A DNA stretch of 64,000 nucleotides from NCBI RefSeq assembly GCF_041261225.1, contig NZ_JBGCCN010000004.1, forward strand, positions 248,001 to 312,000, given 5' to 3'. Position 1 is the stretch's first letter. Every line of letters begins with the position of its first letter. Under the pieces are notes generated by a model. The model saw only the letters and a list, made by a program, of their open reading frames with translations. It did not search any database and was not told where the DNA came from. Below, piece by piece: positions 34,599 to 43,548 of this stretch. The DNA is from Streptomyces sp. V4I8. Lineage in GTDB: Bacteria > Actinomycetota > Actinomycetes > Streptomycetales > Streptomycetaceae. The position numbers and the translations under genes were made by a program.

Positions 34599-36200
34599 AT
34601 GAGAACAGGAAGCCGCCGCCCTCACCGGGGCACCCGGACGGGTCTGCGAGCGCTGGTGGTCCTGGCCGCCGTGTTACTGGGAATGACGGTTCCGCTGCCT
34701 GCCTCGGCAGCCCCTTCCAACGCGATGAGACTGAACCGGCTCGACTATCAGGCGAACCAGCAGATCACCGTCACCTACACCACGACCCGGTCCAGCTCCC
34801 GCAACTGGGTCGGCATCTACGCCGATCCCGGCAACGGCCCGGTCAACGACCAGTACCTCGGCGGCTCGCTGAAGTGGAAGTACGCTCCCGGCGCCTCCGG
34901 CCGGATCTCCATCCCGGCCTCCGGCCTCAGAGCCGGCGCCTACGTGGCCTACTACCTCCACAACAACGGCTACACCTGGCTGGCGAACCCGGTGAAGTTC
35001 CGCATCACGAACGCCGCACGGACACCCACCGGCTCGATGAGCCTGGACCGGTTCGACCACCCGGCCGGTACCCCGGTATCGGTCACCTACCGCACCAGCC
35101 GGCCCACCCCCCGCAACTGGGTGGGCATCTTCACCGATCCCGGCAACGGCCCGGTCAACGACCGGTTCGTCGGGCGCGCGACCAAGTGGGCATACGCCGC
35201 AGGCTCCTCCGGCCGCCTGACGATCCCGACCGACGGCCTCAGCCCAGGCCACTACGTCGCGTACTACCTCTACAACGACGGCTACCGCCGAATGGCCAGC
35301 CCCCTGAAATTCCGCATCCTGCCCTCCACCGCGGCCACCACACTGAAAGTGATGTCCTTCAACACCTGGAACGCCGCCACCGAGGTGTCCAGCGGCCTCG
35401 CCAAGGCCACCAGATTCATCGCTTCCAGCAGGGCGGACGTAGTGGCCCTACAGGAGACCAAGGGGTACTTCGCCAGGGATCTGGCACGAACCCTGGGCTG
35501 GTACTACCACCAAGGCACCAGCCTCGGTCCGGCGATCATCAGCAGGTACGCCATCACACAGACCTTCGGACCCGTGCTGGACGGCCGCGGCCTCGGCGCC
35601 CGACTCAACCTGGGCGCCGGCAAAGAAGCCGTGGTGTGGTCGGTCCACCTGGTCTCTACGCCCTACGGGCCGTACAACGCCTGCTTCGAGGGCATGACGC
35701 CGACACAGATCGAGGACATCGAGCGGCAACCGTCTGGGCGGTTCGATCAGATCAACGAAATCCTCAACAGTGCGAAGCCCCAGATCGACGCCGCGAAGAG
35801 CGGCGCCGCGCCGTTCTTCCTGGCAGGGGACTTCAACTCGCCGTCGCATCTCGACTGGGTGCCCGCCGCCGCGAGCCAAAACTGCGGTTACCCCTCTGTC
35901 AACTGGCCCACGACCAGGGCCGTCGCCGACGCCGGGCTCAAAGACTCCTACCGGGTCGTCCACCCCGATCCGGCAACGTCGCCAGGCGACACATGGGCCG
36001 CCATGGTCCCCAAGAACAAGGACTTCCCCGAGCTGGACGAACCGCAGGACCGCATCGACTACGTGCACTACACCGGTCCAGCCACACCGGTCAGTTCGAC
36101 CGTCGAGGTCCGTGGCACCCCCCAGCCGGAACCCAACCATTACAACAACGAATGGGTCAGCAACCACCGCGCGGTCCTGACAACGTTCAACCTGCCCTGA
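34599..36200 (+). CDS. Secreted endonuclease/exonuclease/phosphatase protein with duplicated beta domains
   Basis: 533 residues from ATG 34599 (AGAGG eight bases upstream; GTG 34590 is an alternative). A signal peptide ends near ASAAPSN. Two homologous modules of about 100 residues follow: each starts with L-D/N-R-x-D/Y, holds NWVGIYADPGNGPVND or NWVGIFTDPGNGPVND, and ends with YVAYYL and K-F-R-I. The C-terminal EEP domain shows FNTWN, VALQETKG, HLVSTPYG, GDFNSPSHLDW and SNHRAVL, the metal and catalytic residues of DNase-I-like phosphodiesterases. It could be an extracellular nuclease, sphingomyelinase-like or phosphodiesterase enzyme; beside a phospho-polymer locus a polymer-trimming role is possible (inference). 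Confidence 0.78.
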   Translation: MRTGSRRPHRGTRTGLRALVVLAAVLLGMTVPLPASAAPSNAMRLNRLDYQANQQITVTYTTTRSSSRNWVGIYADPGNGPVNDQYLGGSLKWKYAPGASGRISIPASGLRAGAYVAYYLHNNGYTWLANPVKFRITNAARTPTGSMSLDRFDHPAGTPVSVTYRTSRPTPRNWVGIFTDPGNGPVNDRFVGRATKWAYAAGSSGRLTIPTDGLSPGHYVAYYLYNDGYRRMASPLKFRILPSTAATTLKVMSFNTWNAATEVSSGLAKATRFIASSRADVVALQETKGYFARDLARTLGWYYHQGTSLGPAIISRYAITQTFGPVLDGRGLGARLNLGAGKEAVVWSVHLVSTPYGPYNACFEGMTPTQIEDIERQPSGRFDQINEILNSAKPQIDAAKSGAAPFFLAGDFNSPSHLDWVPAAASQNCGYPSVNWPTTRAVADAGLKDSYRVVHPDPATSPGDTWAAMVPKNKDFPELDEPQDRIDYVHYTGPATPVSSTVEVRGTPQPEPNHYNNEWVSNHRAVLTTFNLP

Positions 36201-36294
36201 AACCCCGGCAACACAACAACAGGGGTGAACACGCCGCGCATTTGAGGCCCAGGGCGGCCTGGCGCGACGCGAGCTTGCAACGCTGATCGTCCCC

Positions 36295-36415
36295 TCAGAC
36301 GAAGTTGAGCAGGCCCGGAATCTCGCCTGGAACGCGCGGATGCAGCGGCACCGTGATCACGGTGTCCTCGGTGGGACACCATCTGAAGAGGCTGTCCGTG
36401 AGATTCCTTGGCACA
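36295..36415 (-). pseudogene. Short coding remnant, unknown
   Basis: The minus strand from about 36415 reads PRNLTDSLFRWCPTEDTVIT and then VPLHPRVPGEIPGLLNFV before a stop at 36295-36297. The sequence looks protein-like but too short for a gene and without a ribosome-binding site. It could be the 3' end of a decayed gene. Confidence 0.2.
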
Positions 36416-36421
36416 CCTCTT

Positions 36422-36453
36422 GGGCCCGTCGCGGCGAAGGATGCGACGGGCCC
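36422..36453 (-). terminator. Hairpin terminator after the DUF11 gene
   Basis: An 11-bp perfect stem (GGGCCCGTCGC and its complement) with a 10-base loop. It lies 32 bases beyond the stop of the minus-strand DUF11 gene at 36485. Confidence 0.7.
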
Positions 36454-36484
36454 AAAAGGCGAGAGGACTGGTGAGTGGGACGGC

Positions 36485-37041
36485 TTACATAGGCGCCTCC
36501 GTGCCGCGCCGGCGGCGCAGGTAGGCCAGGCTGCCGATACCCATCGCGGCTGCTGTGGCGACTCCGCCGATGGACGTGTCGATCATTGGGACGTCGAGGA
36601 CGTCGGTGGTGACGGTGGAGGTGTTGTTACCCGGGTTCGGGTCGGGGTCGTTGCCCTGCACCGTGACGGTGTTGTTCAGTTTGGCGCCGGCGGTGGCGGG
36701 CGCGGTGCCGTTCACGGTGATGGTGGTGCTGGCGCCGCTGGCGAGTGCGCCGCCGGTGCAGGTCAGCGTGGAGCCGCTGATGCTGCAGCCGGGGGTGGAG
36801 GTGGTGGCGTTCTGGATACCGGCGGGAGGGTGTCGGTGATCGTCCAGCCCTTGGAGGCGGCCGGGCCGTTGTTGGTGACGGTGATCGTGTAGGAGAACGA
36901 CGCTCCGGCCATGACTGACGCGGGGCCGGTCTTCACCACTTGCAGGTCCACGTTCGGTGCCGGGGTGTCGACCACGTTGGTGGTGACGGTGGAAGTGTCC
37001 CCGGCGCGTCCGGGACGTCCGGCTCGGGCCGGTCCTCGCAC
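36485..37041 (-). pseudogene. DUF11-repeat surface protein, 5'-truncated and frameshifted
   Basis: Two DUF11-type repeats are readable. The first (TGPASVMAGASFSYTITVTN, then GWTITDTLPP) is in one frame. After about 36830 the sequence continues in another (STPGCSISGSTLTCTGGALA, then AGAKLNNTVTVQGNDPDPNP). It ends with a hydrophobic stretch and RRRRG, as in membrane-anchored cell-wall proteins. There is no signal peptide; the front abuts the polymerase gene end. DUF11 proteins are long secreted adhesin-like chains, so this is the tail of a lost gene. Confidence 0.7.
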
Positions 37042-37065
37042 GACTGCCAGCCGCGTGGGGCCGAG

Positions 37066-38577
37066 TCACCGCAGCAGCTTGCGTCGGTCCGATCGGAAGG
37101 TGGTGACAAGGGCAAGGCACAGCAGTGCGATCCCCACGCGGCCGGAGGCCTGCAGCAGTGGGCCGCGCAGGAGGATGAAGGCGTAGCCCGCGATCAGCGG
37201 GGTGACAATGGCCGCGATGTGGCCGGGGTGCGGGTGGTCGATGGTGCGGTGGGCGTAGCGGCGGTCGGCGCGTGCGCAGACATAGCCCAGAACGACGAAC
37301 CCGCCGGTCATCCCCACTGGGCCGAAGTCCAGCCAGAGCTCCGCCCACAGCGGGGAGGACAGATTGGTGTTGTCCATCCTCATCCACTCGCCCACCCGCA
37401 CACCTGAGTCGAGCGGCTTGTCGTGCCACACCGAGCGCGGAACGAAGAAGAACACCGTCGCCGCGAGCTGTCTGCCGTACGTGTGGCCCTCACCCGACTC
37501 CGCGAACGTGATGGTGTTGGCGAACATGCCGATCTGGTCGTAGTCCTTGCGCACCAAGGGGGCCACGACGGACGTCGACTCCCTCGCTCGCTGCCCGCCT
37601 TCGTCGTAGCGGTATCGGTCCATGAACGGGAACAGCAGGAGGGCGGCCACCACACCCGTTGCCAGCGCCGCCCGGTACATGACCGGACTCCTCGGGAACG
37701 CGGTGAAAAGGATGGAGAACATCACGGTCAGGAACCAGTACCGCGGGTTGCTGATCGGGTTGTTGACCACCACGTTCACCCCGAGCAGGCCGGCCCACAT
37801 CACGATCACCGACAGGCGGCGCCGGGCGTGGCGGGAGGTGACCAGCCAGCGAGTCAGGAAAAGGAACGCCAGCAGTGCCGGTACGGTCCCGAAACCCCGC
37901 AGGAAAGCGGAGGCGACCTGCGAGTGGTCGCCCGTCCCCGTGCTCGCCTGGATTCCCTCGCTGATCTCCTGACGGCTGCCGAAGAAGACCGCGGGACCGC
38001 CCAACTTCACGATGAACAGCGCGCTGGCGGCGTACGCGAACGCCACCAGCACATACAGCCTGCGACGATGCACCGACGCCGCACGGCGTGGCTTGCGGGC
38101 GCTGCGGGGCAGGGGCGGCCGGTGCCGGGCCAGCAGTACGCCCACGTCGAAGGCCACACAGCCGCACAGTGCCAGCGACACCGCGAGCACCAGGTCGGAG
38201 TGCGGCCCGACCACCGGGGTGGGCGTCTGGCCCAACACCGCTTGGGCCAGCGGAGCCACGCCCATCGCCACGTACGTGAAAAGCCAGAAGGAACCCTGGA
38301 TCAGCCGGCGGCCGGCCGTCAGCGTCACCGCAGCCAGCCGGGCCCCCGCGTAGGACGTGAGCGCCAGTTGCAGCCAGAACACCCCGTCCCTGACGCCGGG
38401 ACCGGCCTGTACGGCCACCAGCGTCGGCAGGAAGAACACCAGCCCCAGGACCAGGGGGACAGTCAATGCCCGGGAGAGCACGGCACGCGGTGAGACAGGC
38501 ATGACCTGGACCGGTGCGGTGATCGGGTTTGTGGATCGGACCGTGGGTGAAGGTTTGTTCGATAAGTCGACTGGCAT
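37066..38577 (-). CDS. Wzy-like polysaccharide polymerase
   Basis: 503 residues from ATG 38577 with GAGGGG just upstream; the frame is open further 5' but without support. About twelve membrane helices are visible, with a large loop after residue 380 (YDQIGMFANTITFAESGEGH, VPRSVWHDKPLDSG, WMRMDNTNLSSPLWAELWLD). This matches oligosaccharide-repeat-unit polymerases (O-antigen polymerase type). With the Wzx- and Wzz-like genes across the operon it completes a Wzx/Wzy-dependent export set. It reads towards the DUF11 remnant. Confidence 0.75.
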   Translation of the reverse strand: MPVDLSNKPSPTVRSTNPITAPVQVMPVSPRAVLSRALTVPLVLGLVFFLPTLVAVQAGPGVRDGVFWLQLALTSYAGARLAAVTLTAGRRLIQGSFWLFTYVAMGVAPLAQAVLGQTPTPVVGPHSDLVLAVSLALCGCVAFDVGVLLARHRPPLPRSARKPRRAASVHRRRLYVLVAFAYAASALFIVKLGGPAVFFGSRQEISEGIQASTGTGDHSQVASAFLRGFGTVPALLAFLFLTRWLVTSRHARRRLSVIVMWAGLLGVNVVVNNPISNPRYWFLTVMFSILFTAFPRSPVMYRAALATGVVAALLLFPFMDRYRYDEGGQRARESTSVVAPLVRKDYDQIGMFANTITFAESGEGHTYGRQLAATVFFFVPRSVWHDKPLDSGVRVGEWMRMDNTNLSSPLWAELWLDFGPVGMTGGFVVLGYVCARADRRYAHRTIDHPHPGHIAAIVTPLIAGYAFILLRGPLLQASGRVGIALLCLALVTTFRSDRRKLLR

Positions 38578-38688
38578 GTTTCCCCTCTGGGTTGCCCTAC
38601 CTTTGGGAGTGTATTGACCGGTTAGGCTGGGCTGAACGGTGCTGAGAAGCGTCCATGGTGCCGGAGTGGCCAAGGGGAGGAACTGCCG

Positions 38689-39828
38689 ATGAGAGTCCTC
38701 CATGTTGTGACGCTGCACACGCCGACCAACGACTTCGGCGGGCCCACGCGTGTGGCCATCAACCTCTCCAAGGGCCTGAGAGCCCGTGGCGTGGACGCAC
38801 GGATCGCCACCCTGGGCGACGGATTCGACGGTCCGCTGCCGTCGGCCATCGAGGATGTGCCCGCCTTCGTGTTCCAGGCCCGGCATGTGCTGCCACGGTT
38901 CGAGGTGAGCGGAATCACCTCACTCGCGCTGCTCGCGCGCGCCCGGCGGCTGGTGGAGAGCGCCGATGTCGTCCATGTCCACCTCATGCGCGACCTGATC
39001 ACCCTGCCCTTCGCGCTCATCGCGCTGCGCTGCGGCCGACCGGTTGTGCTCCAGACGCACGGCATGATCGACCCGACCGACCACCACGTCGCACGCCTGG
39101 TCGATCGGCTGGGTCTCCGGCACGTGCTGCGCAGGGCCGACGGTCTGCTGTATCTGACCGAGATGGAGCGCGAGTTGGTGCAGGCTGTCATCCCTGACAC
39201 TCCCTTGAGGAACGCGCATCGCCTCGTCAACGGCGTGGAGCTGCGAGAACGGCGGTCAGCGCGCGGCGAACGCCCGCCCACGGTGCTCTATCTGGCCCGC
39301 GTACAGGAACGCAAGCGCCCCGCCGATTTCGTCAGGGCCATGCCGACTGTGCTCAAGGAACACCCGCAGGCCCGCTTTGTGCTGGCCGGACCCGACACGG
39401 GCGCGCTCGCACAGCCGATGCTGGACCTCGCCCGCGAGCTGGGCGTCGGGGACGCACTGGAGTACGTGGGCGCGCTGGAGCACTCCGAGGTGCTGAAGCA
39501 GCTGCGCGCGGCGGACGTGTATGTCCTTCCGTCCGTCGTGGAGCCGTTCGCGGTGTCGATCCTGGAGGCGATGTCCGTCGGACTCCCCGTCGTGGTGACA
39601 CGGACCGGCGGGTTGTCCCCGGATGTCGAGGAGGCCGAAGCCGGCCGCCTGACGGACAGCCGCCCCGACGCCGACAACGGCGAACTCGTGGGCAGGGCCA
39701 TCCTGGAGCTGCTGGACCCGGATGCCAATGCGGCGGCGTCGGAGGCGGCGGTCCGGCTCATCGATGAGAAGTTCTCCATCGACGCCGTAGTGGAGAGACT
39801 GCTGGATGTTTACGCCACTGTCAGATAG
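38689..39828 (+). CDS. Family-4 glycosyltransferase
   Basis: 379 residues; AGGGGAGG precedes ATG 38689. The N-terminus VLHVVTLHTPTNDFGGPTRV is the acceptor Rossmann domain. TVLYLARVQERKRPADFVRA and EPFAVSILEAMSVGLPVVVT are the GT4 donor-binding segments, with the E-x7-E motif. There is no membrane segment. It is divergent from the polymerase gene and followed by the propeller-like gene. Probably the second sugar-transfer step for the surface polymer. Confidence 0.85.
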   Translation: MRVLHVVTLHTPTNDFGGPTRVAINLSKGLRARGVDARIATLGDGFDGPLPSAIEDVPAFVFQARHVLPRFEVSGITSLALLARARRLVESADVVHVHLMRDLITLPFALIALRCGRPVVLQTHGMIDPTDHHVARLVDRLGLRHVLRRADGLLYLTEMERELVQAVIPDTPLRNAHRLVNGVELRERRSARGERPPTVLYLARVQERKRPADFVRAMPTVLKEHPQARFVLAGPDTGALAQPMLDLARELGVGDALEYVGALEHSEVLKQLRAADVYVLPSVVEPFAVSILEAMSVGLPVVVTRTGGLSPDVEEAEAGRLTDSRPDADNGELVGRAILELLDPDANAAASEAAVRLIDEKFSIDAVVERLLDVYATVR

Positions 39829-39908
39829 CCAGTGACGCACACGCACCGGGGCCGCCCCCGGGCGGCATCGAGCCGTTGACGTGGGCGATGCCCTGATAGG
39901 TATGGACG

Positions 39909-41261
39909 GTGGATCGTTTCGGGATGCGAGCGGTCGTCGCGCCCCGCCGACGAGCGTTCTACCTCCTCACCCTGGCCTTCACGCTGGTCGTGATCAGCGC
40001 CGTGACCCTGCTGCTGGTACGGCCGCAGTCACGTTCGGACTGCGGGGCGTTGTCGGTCGAATCCTGGGCGGCTGACAATCGTGTCACCACCGCGTTCGCC
40101 CGATACGGCGACGACGGGGGCCGCATGGACGACTGGACGGGGGGCGACGGCACGCACTCCGTGCGGCTCCCGGACGGCCGGACACTGTGGCTGTTCTCCG
40201 ACCCGTTCCTGGGACTGGTCCACGGTCCGCCCAATACGGCCGGGCAGCCCCACTCATGGCGTGACACATCGGTGCCGGGTGGCGCGGCATGGGTGCGCAA
40301 CGCGGCCGTGGTCATGTCCGCTTCCGGCCGCCTCGAACGGACCCTGACCGGTGGTACGGCGGGCGCGCCCGCACCGCTGTTCCCGGATTTGTCCCAGCAG
40401 CCGAAGCACTGGCGGTGGCCGGTCGCGGCAGTCGTCGAGCCGCGTACGCCATCCGCCTCGGAGAAGGTCGTACGGGTTCTGCTGTGGAACCGGATGGTGG
40501 GCCCCGCACCCTTCATCTACGGGGTGCCGACGGGGACCGAGGTTGCCACGCTCTCACTGCCCGAGCTGAAGGTGGAGCGCATCGACCGGATCTCCGACCA
40601 GGGGGGAGTCGAAGATCTGTCACGCCGCGTCCTCCACGGCACGACTGCCGTGCATGACGGCGGCTGGACGTACGTCTTCGGCGGTGACGACGGGCGCGCC
40701 GGCACCCCGGTCCGCCCCTCCTCACACGCCTACGTCGCACGTGTGCCCGTGGGACTGCTGAGCGAGGCATCCGCCTGGCGCTACTGGAACGGCACGGAGT
40801 GGCAGCGCGAACCACCGGTCGGCCAGGACCGGGACGCTCATGTGCTCGGCAACGGCGGACGGCGCGGTGTCGGCAGCGCCTTCACGGTCATCCGTCAGGA
40901 TGACACGTGGGTGTTGTTCACCATGGACGCGGGCAGTGTGCATGGTTCGGGTCTGTCCACCATCACCACGTACTGGGCCTGCTCACCACAAGGGCCGTGG
41001 CACGGTCCGCACCGTGGCTTCGACGCGCCCCTCCCGGCCGACTCCGTCCCGAACGGAGCGGTGGCCGCCTACAACCCGCAAGCGCACCCGGAGTTCACGG
41101 AAGACGGGACCACGGCCGATGCGCTGCTGCTGAGTTATGACGTGAACTGGCTCAGCGATCAAGCCTCGACGGCGGAGGCGAACGTGAACCGCAACGTGGC
41201 TCTCTACCGGCCGCGCTTTGTCAGAGTGAAACTGGAGCCACCCTCCTCGCCCGAACCGTGA
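39909..41261 (+). CDS. Membrane-anchored predicted beta-propeller (DUF5005/DUF4185-like)
   Basis: 450 residues from GTG 39909 (ATG 39924 also possible). One N-terminal membrane helix (FYLLTLAFTLVVISAVTLLL) anchors a large extracellular part. Repeated blocks such as GRTLWLFSDPFLG, GWTYVFGGDD, TWVLFTMDAG and ALLLSYDVNW resemble the strands of five-bladed propellers found in carbohydrate-active proteins. No catalytic site is assigned. It follows the GT4 gene and closes the surface-polymer region; a glycan-processing or glycan-binding role is inference. Confidence 0.6.
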   Translation: MDRFGMRAVVAPRRRAFYLLTLAFTLVVISAVTLLLVRPQSRSDCGALSVESWAADNRVTTAFARYGDDGGRMDDWTGGDGTHSVRLPDGRTLWLFSDPFLGLVHGPPNTAGQPHSWRDTSVPGGAAWVRNAAVVMSASGRLERTLTGGTAGAPAPLFPDLSQQPKHWRWPVAAVVEPRTPSASEKVVRVLLWNRMVGPAPFIYGVPTGTEVATLSLPELKVERIDRISDQGGVEDLSRRVLHGTTAVHDGGWTYVFGGDDGRAGTPVRPSSHAYVARVPVGLLSEASAWRYWNGTEWQREPPVGQDRDAHVLGNGGRRGVGSAFTVIRQDDTWVLFTMDAGSVHGSGLSTITTYWACSPQGPWHGPHRGFDAPLPADSVPNGAVAAYNPQAHPEFTEDGTTADALLLSYDVNWLSDQASTAEANVNRNVALYRPRFVRVKLEPPSSPEP

Positions 41262-41413
41262 TTTCCGTGGTGCGCACGTATGCGTCAACACCCCGACTCG
41301 GTGCACATGACAGGTGGTACGGTCCGTACGAACCGCGGATCATGTCTGGTCAACGCGGGTACCATCCGCTTGAGCACCACACGACGCACGATGCGCGAGA
41401 AGGGTGACTGACC

Positions 41414-42013
41414 ATGTCCGACGCTGAGCCGGCGACCACAGAACTCAAAGTGCAGTACGGAGCTCGGGTTGCCGCAGACCTGGAGCGCAATGCCAGGGAA
41501 CAGGAGCGTGTGGCTGCCGAACTGATGTCCCTTCAGGAAAAGCTGCGTGCATTGCGGCATGACCACGCACTGTTGGTGAACTTGAAGCAGACACTGGGCA
41601 GCGAGGACGGCGTGGCCACCGGTCCGCGTGCGGAAAGCGACGATTCCACTCCCTCGGTGCCGCGGCAGGCTTCGGCCGGGTCCGCGTCGACTAGGAGGAA
41701 GAAGTCCGCGGCCGACGCGGGTGCGGCGAAGAACAACACTGCGGCGAAGCCGCCCACGTTGGTCGAACTCATCCGCAGTCACCTGGTTGAACAGGATGAG
41801 CCCCGCTCTGCCGCGGAGATCACCACCGCGCTGGCTCAGGCGCACCCTGAGCGTGACATCAAGCCCAAGGTGGTGCGCACCACGGTCGAAGGACTCGTCG
41901 CCAAAGGCCGTGTGCACCGCAGCAAGCAGGGCTCATCCGTCTTCTATACGGCTTCCCGGCCGGAGTCGGTCGAGGATTCGGCTGAAGAGGCAGTGTCGGC
42001 AGCGGCCGAGTGA
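41414..42013 (+). CDS. Coiled-coil / winged-helix hypothetical protein
   Basis: 199 residues; GAAGGG ten bases before ATG 41414. Residues 10-65 are a predicted coiled coil (LERNAREQERVAAELMSLQE). A Ser/Ala/Lys linker follows, then a compact basic domain (about 115-185: LVELIRSHLVEQDEPRSAAE, then KVVRTTVEGLVAKGRVHRSK and SSVFYTA) that looks like a winged helix with the wing Arg/Lys at the end. Probably a small DNA-binding regulator; target unknown. It is not in an operon with its convergent neighbour. Confidence 0.55.
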   Translation: MSDAEPATTELKVQYGARVAADLERNAREQERVAAELMSLQEKLRALRHDHALLVNLKQTLGSEDGVATGPRAESDDSTPSVPRQASAGSASTRRKKSAADAGAAKNNTAAKPPTLVELIRSHLVEQDEPRSAAEITTALAQAHPERDIKPKVVRTTVEGLVAKGRVHRSKQGSSVFYTASRPESVEDSAEEAVSAAAE

Positions 42014-42063
42014 GGCATCCCGAAATGTCGATTAAGCGACCCTTCCTCATGATGTGCACCATA

Positions 42064-42564
42064 TCATCCTGAGTGGGGTGGAGGAACGTCCTGGCGGGAA
42101 CGCTCCGTGACTCCTTCGCGCGGCGGCTGAAGCGCCGCGCTCCACTGCGCGACCGTGCGTTCCCAGGCGTACGCGTCGGAGCCGTACGGAAGGTGCGCGG
42201 TGCGAGTGCGAGGGCGGCGCGTGTGCGTGGGTGAGGGCTGGAGCGGGCGCAACAGGGCGCGGATGGGGCGCCAGAGCTCGGTGTCGTCATCGAGATCGGC
42301 TCGCCATATGAGGCCGTCGGGATGGTGCAATACGGCCGTTACCTCATCGGGCGTGGGCGGTTGGCTGTTTCCGCGCAGGTAGACCGCCCGCAGTCCCAGA
42401 TTGCGCAGCCTGGTCAGCGCACGCGCCCGGTTGGCGGCATGGACGACAACCCGGACCGGTAATGGCTCTTGAGCTTGATCGTCCGGGGTCAATCGCGGAC
42501 GGGGTAGCCACAGGGCGACCGCCACGTTGCCGCTCGGGAGTTTGATGAAGCCTCCACTTGCCAT
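42064..42564 (-). CDS. Hypothetical protein next to ligase-like gene
   Basis: 166 residues from ATG 42564, with GGAGAG eight bases upstream. The opening is FIKLPSGNVAVALWLPRP, later VVHAANRARALTRLRNLGLR, and the C-terminus is Pro/Arg-rich. There is no signal peptide or membrane segment, and I recognise no family. It lies 132 bases downstream of the ligase-like gene on the same strand, so the two may be co-transcribed. Confidence 0.5.
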   Translation of the reverse strand: MASGGFIKLPSGNVAVALWLPRPRLTPDDQAQEPLPVRVVVHAANRARALTRLRNLGLRAVYLRGNSQPPTPDEVTAVLHHPDGLIWRADLDDDTELWRPIRALLRPLQPSPTHTRRPRTRTAHLPYGSDAYAWERTVAQWSAALQPPREGVTERSRQDVPPPHSG

Positions 42565-42695
42565 GCCGACTGCTCTCCTCATAAGACGGTGTGTCAATGA
42601 GGAGAGCTTGTCAGAGCACCTGATGGCGCGAGAGGCCCACCCTGCGGAGCGTCGGCGGGACCTGCCCTGAGCAGGGCATACGACACTCGGACCGG

Positions 42696-43343
42696 TCACT
42701 TCTTCGCATCCAGATATTTGATCTTGATCCAGTCGCGGGTGCGGCGTCCGGGCAGATACGGGCTAGTGAGGCGTTTGGCGACAACGCCCTCGAAGCCCTC
42801 ACTCAGACTCTGCGCCATGGCCTGTTCGACGACGGAGGGCCAGGCCGCGGGGACGGCGACGCCCGGACAGGCGAGCACGAGGTCATCAAGAAGGTCACGG
42901 CGAGCGGTGTACGGCAGCTGGACCGTGGGTTCTCCGAGATACAGGATGTCGAAGAGCATCAATTGCACGGGCAGGTCCGCGCGGGCTCGGGCCACCGCCT
43001 CGGGGTGACGCAGACTCATACGCTGCTGCAGCCGTTCCACGGAGGGGCGTCCCTCGTCGTCCAGGGCGACGATCTCCCCGTCGAGCACGGCCTCCGGTGC
43101 GGGGAGCAGTCCTGCCAGTTCCTGGAACTCGGGGTACTGGGCGGTGATGTCGATACCGGTCTGTGAGAGCAGCCGCATGGTTCCGTTGCCGGGCAGATGG
43201 ACGATGACCCTGGCGCCGTTCCAGAGCGTTTCAAACGCATACTCGGCCTCTGCTTCTGACCCTGGAGGCGGGCCGATCACCGCCAGCATCGGAGACAGGT
43301 GCGGTAGCTCGCTGCGGGTGTCGGGGGATAAGTGCACGCTCAT
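42696..43343 (-). CDS. DNA-ligase-like adenylation domain lacking the catalytic lysine
   Basis: 215 residues. Several motifs of ATP-dependent DNA ligases are in order: VLDGEIVALDDEGRPSVERL (motif III), LMLFDILYLG, GFEGVVAKRL (motif IV) and RDWIKIKYL (motif V). Motif I, normally K-W-D-G-x-R with the lysine that takes AMP, reads LWNGAR: Leu40 replaces Lys and Asn42 replaces Asp. The OB-fold C-terminal domain of true ligases is missing as well. It therefore cannot form the usual enzyme-AMP and is probably a binding or regulatory derivative, or a decaying copy. Confidence 0.78.
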   Translation of the reverse strand: MSVHLSPDTRSELPHLSPMLAVIGPPPGSEAEAEYAFETLWNGARVIVHLPGNGTMRLLSQTGIDITAQYPEFQELAGLLPAPEAVLDGEIVALDDEGRPSVERLQQRMSLRHPEAVARARADLPVQLMLFDILYLGEPTVQLPYTARRDLLDDLVLACPGVAVPAAWPSVVEQAMAQSLSEGFEGVVAKRLTSPYLPGRRTRDWIKIKYLDAKK

Positions 43344-43548
43344 GGTTCCAGGTTGCGCCCGGCGGCGTGCTTCGGCATCCTCCCGCCTTCCGGTCGGCGC
43401 TTCCGAGCTCTTCGGAGTGCTGCGTCGCCTGGCGTCATGTCCCGAAATGTGTTCATGGTCGGTTGGTGGTTTGCTGCTTGGTGGCGGCGGGCCAGGCTGT
43501 CGGTTTGCCGTCCCTCTGCGTTTTCCGGAAGCTCGAGGAGGAGCTTGT

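Noticed and set aside
38650..38690. tRNA-like start (GGTGCCGGAGTGGCCAA)
   Set aside because: No following D-, anticodon- or T-arm can be folded; the stretch is the leader of the GT4 gene.
37066..38886. Longer polymerase start at 38886
   Set aside because: The extra N-terminal residues are low complexity, overlap the divergent GT4 start region, and a good ribosome-binding site precedes ATG 38577.
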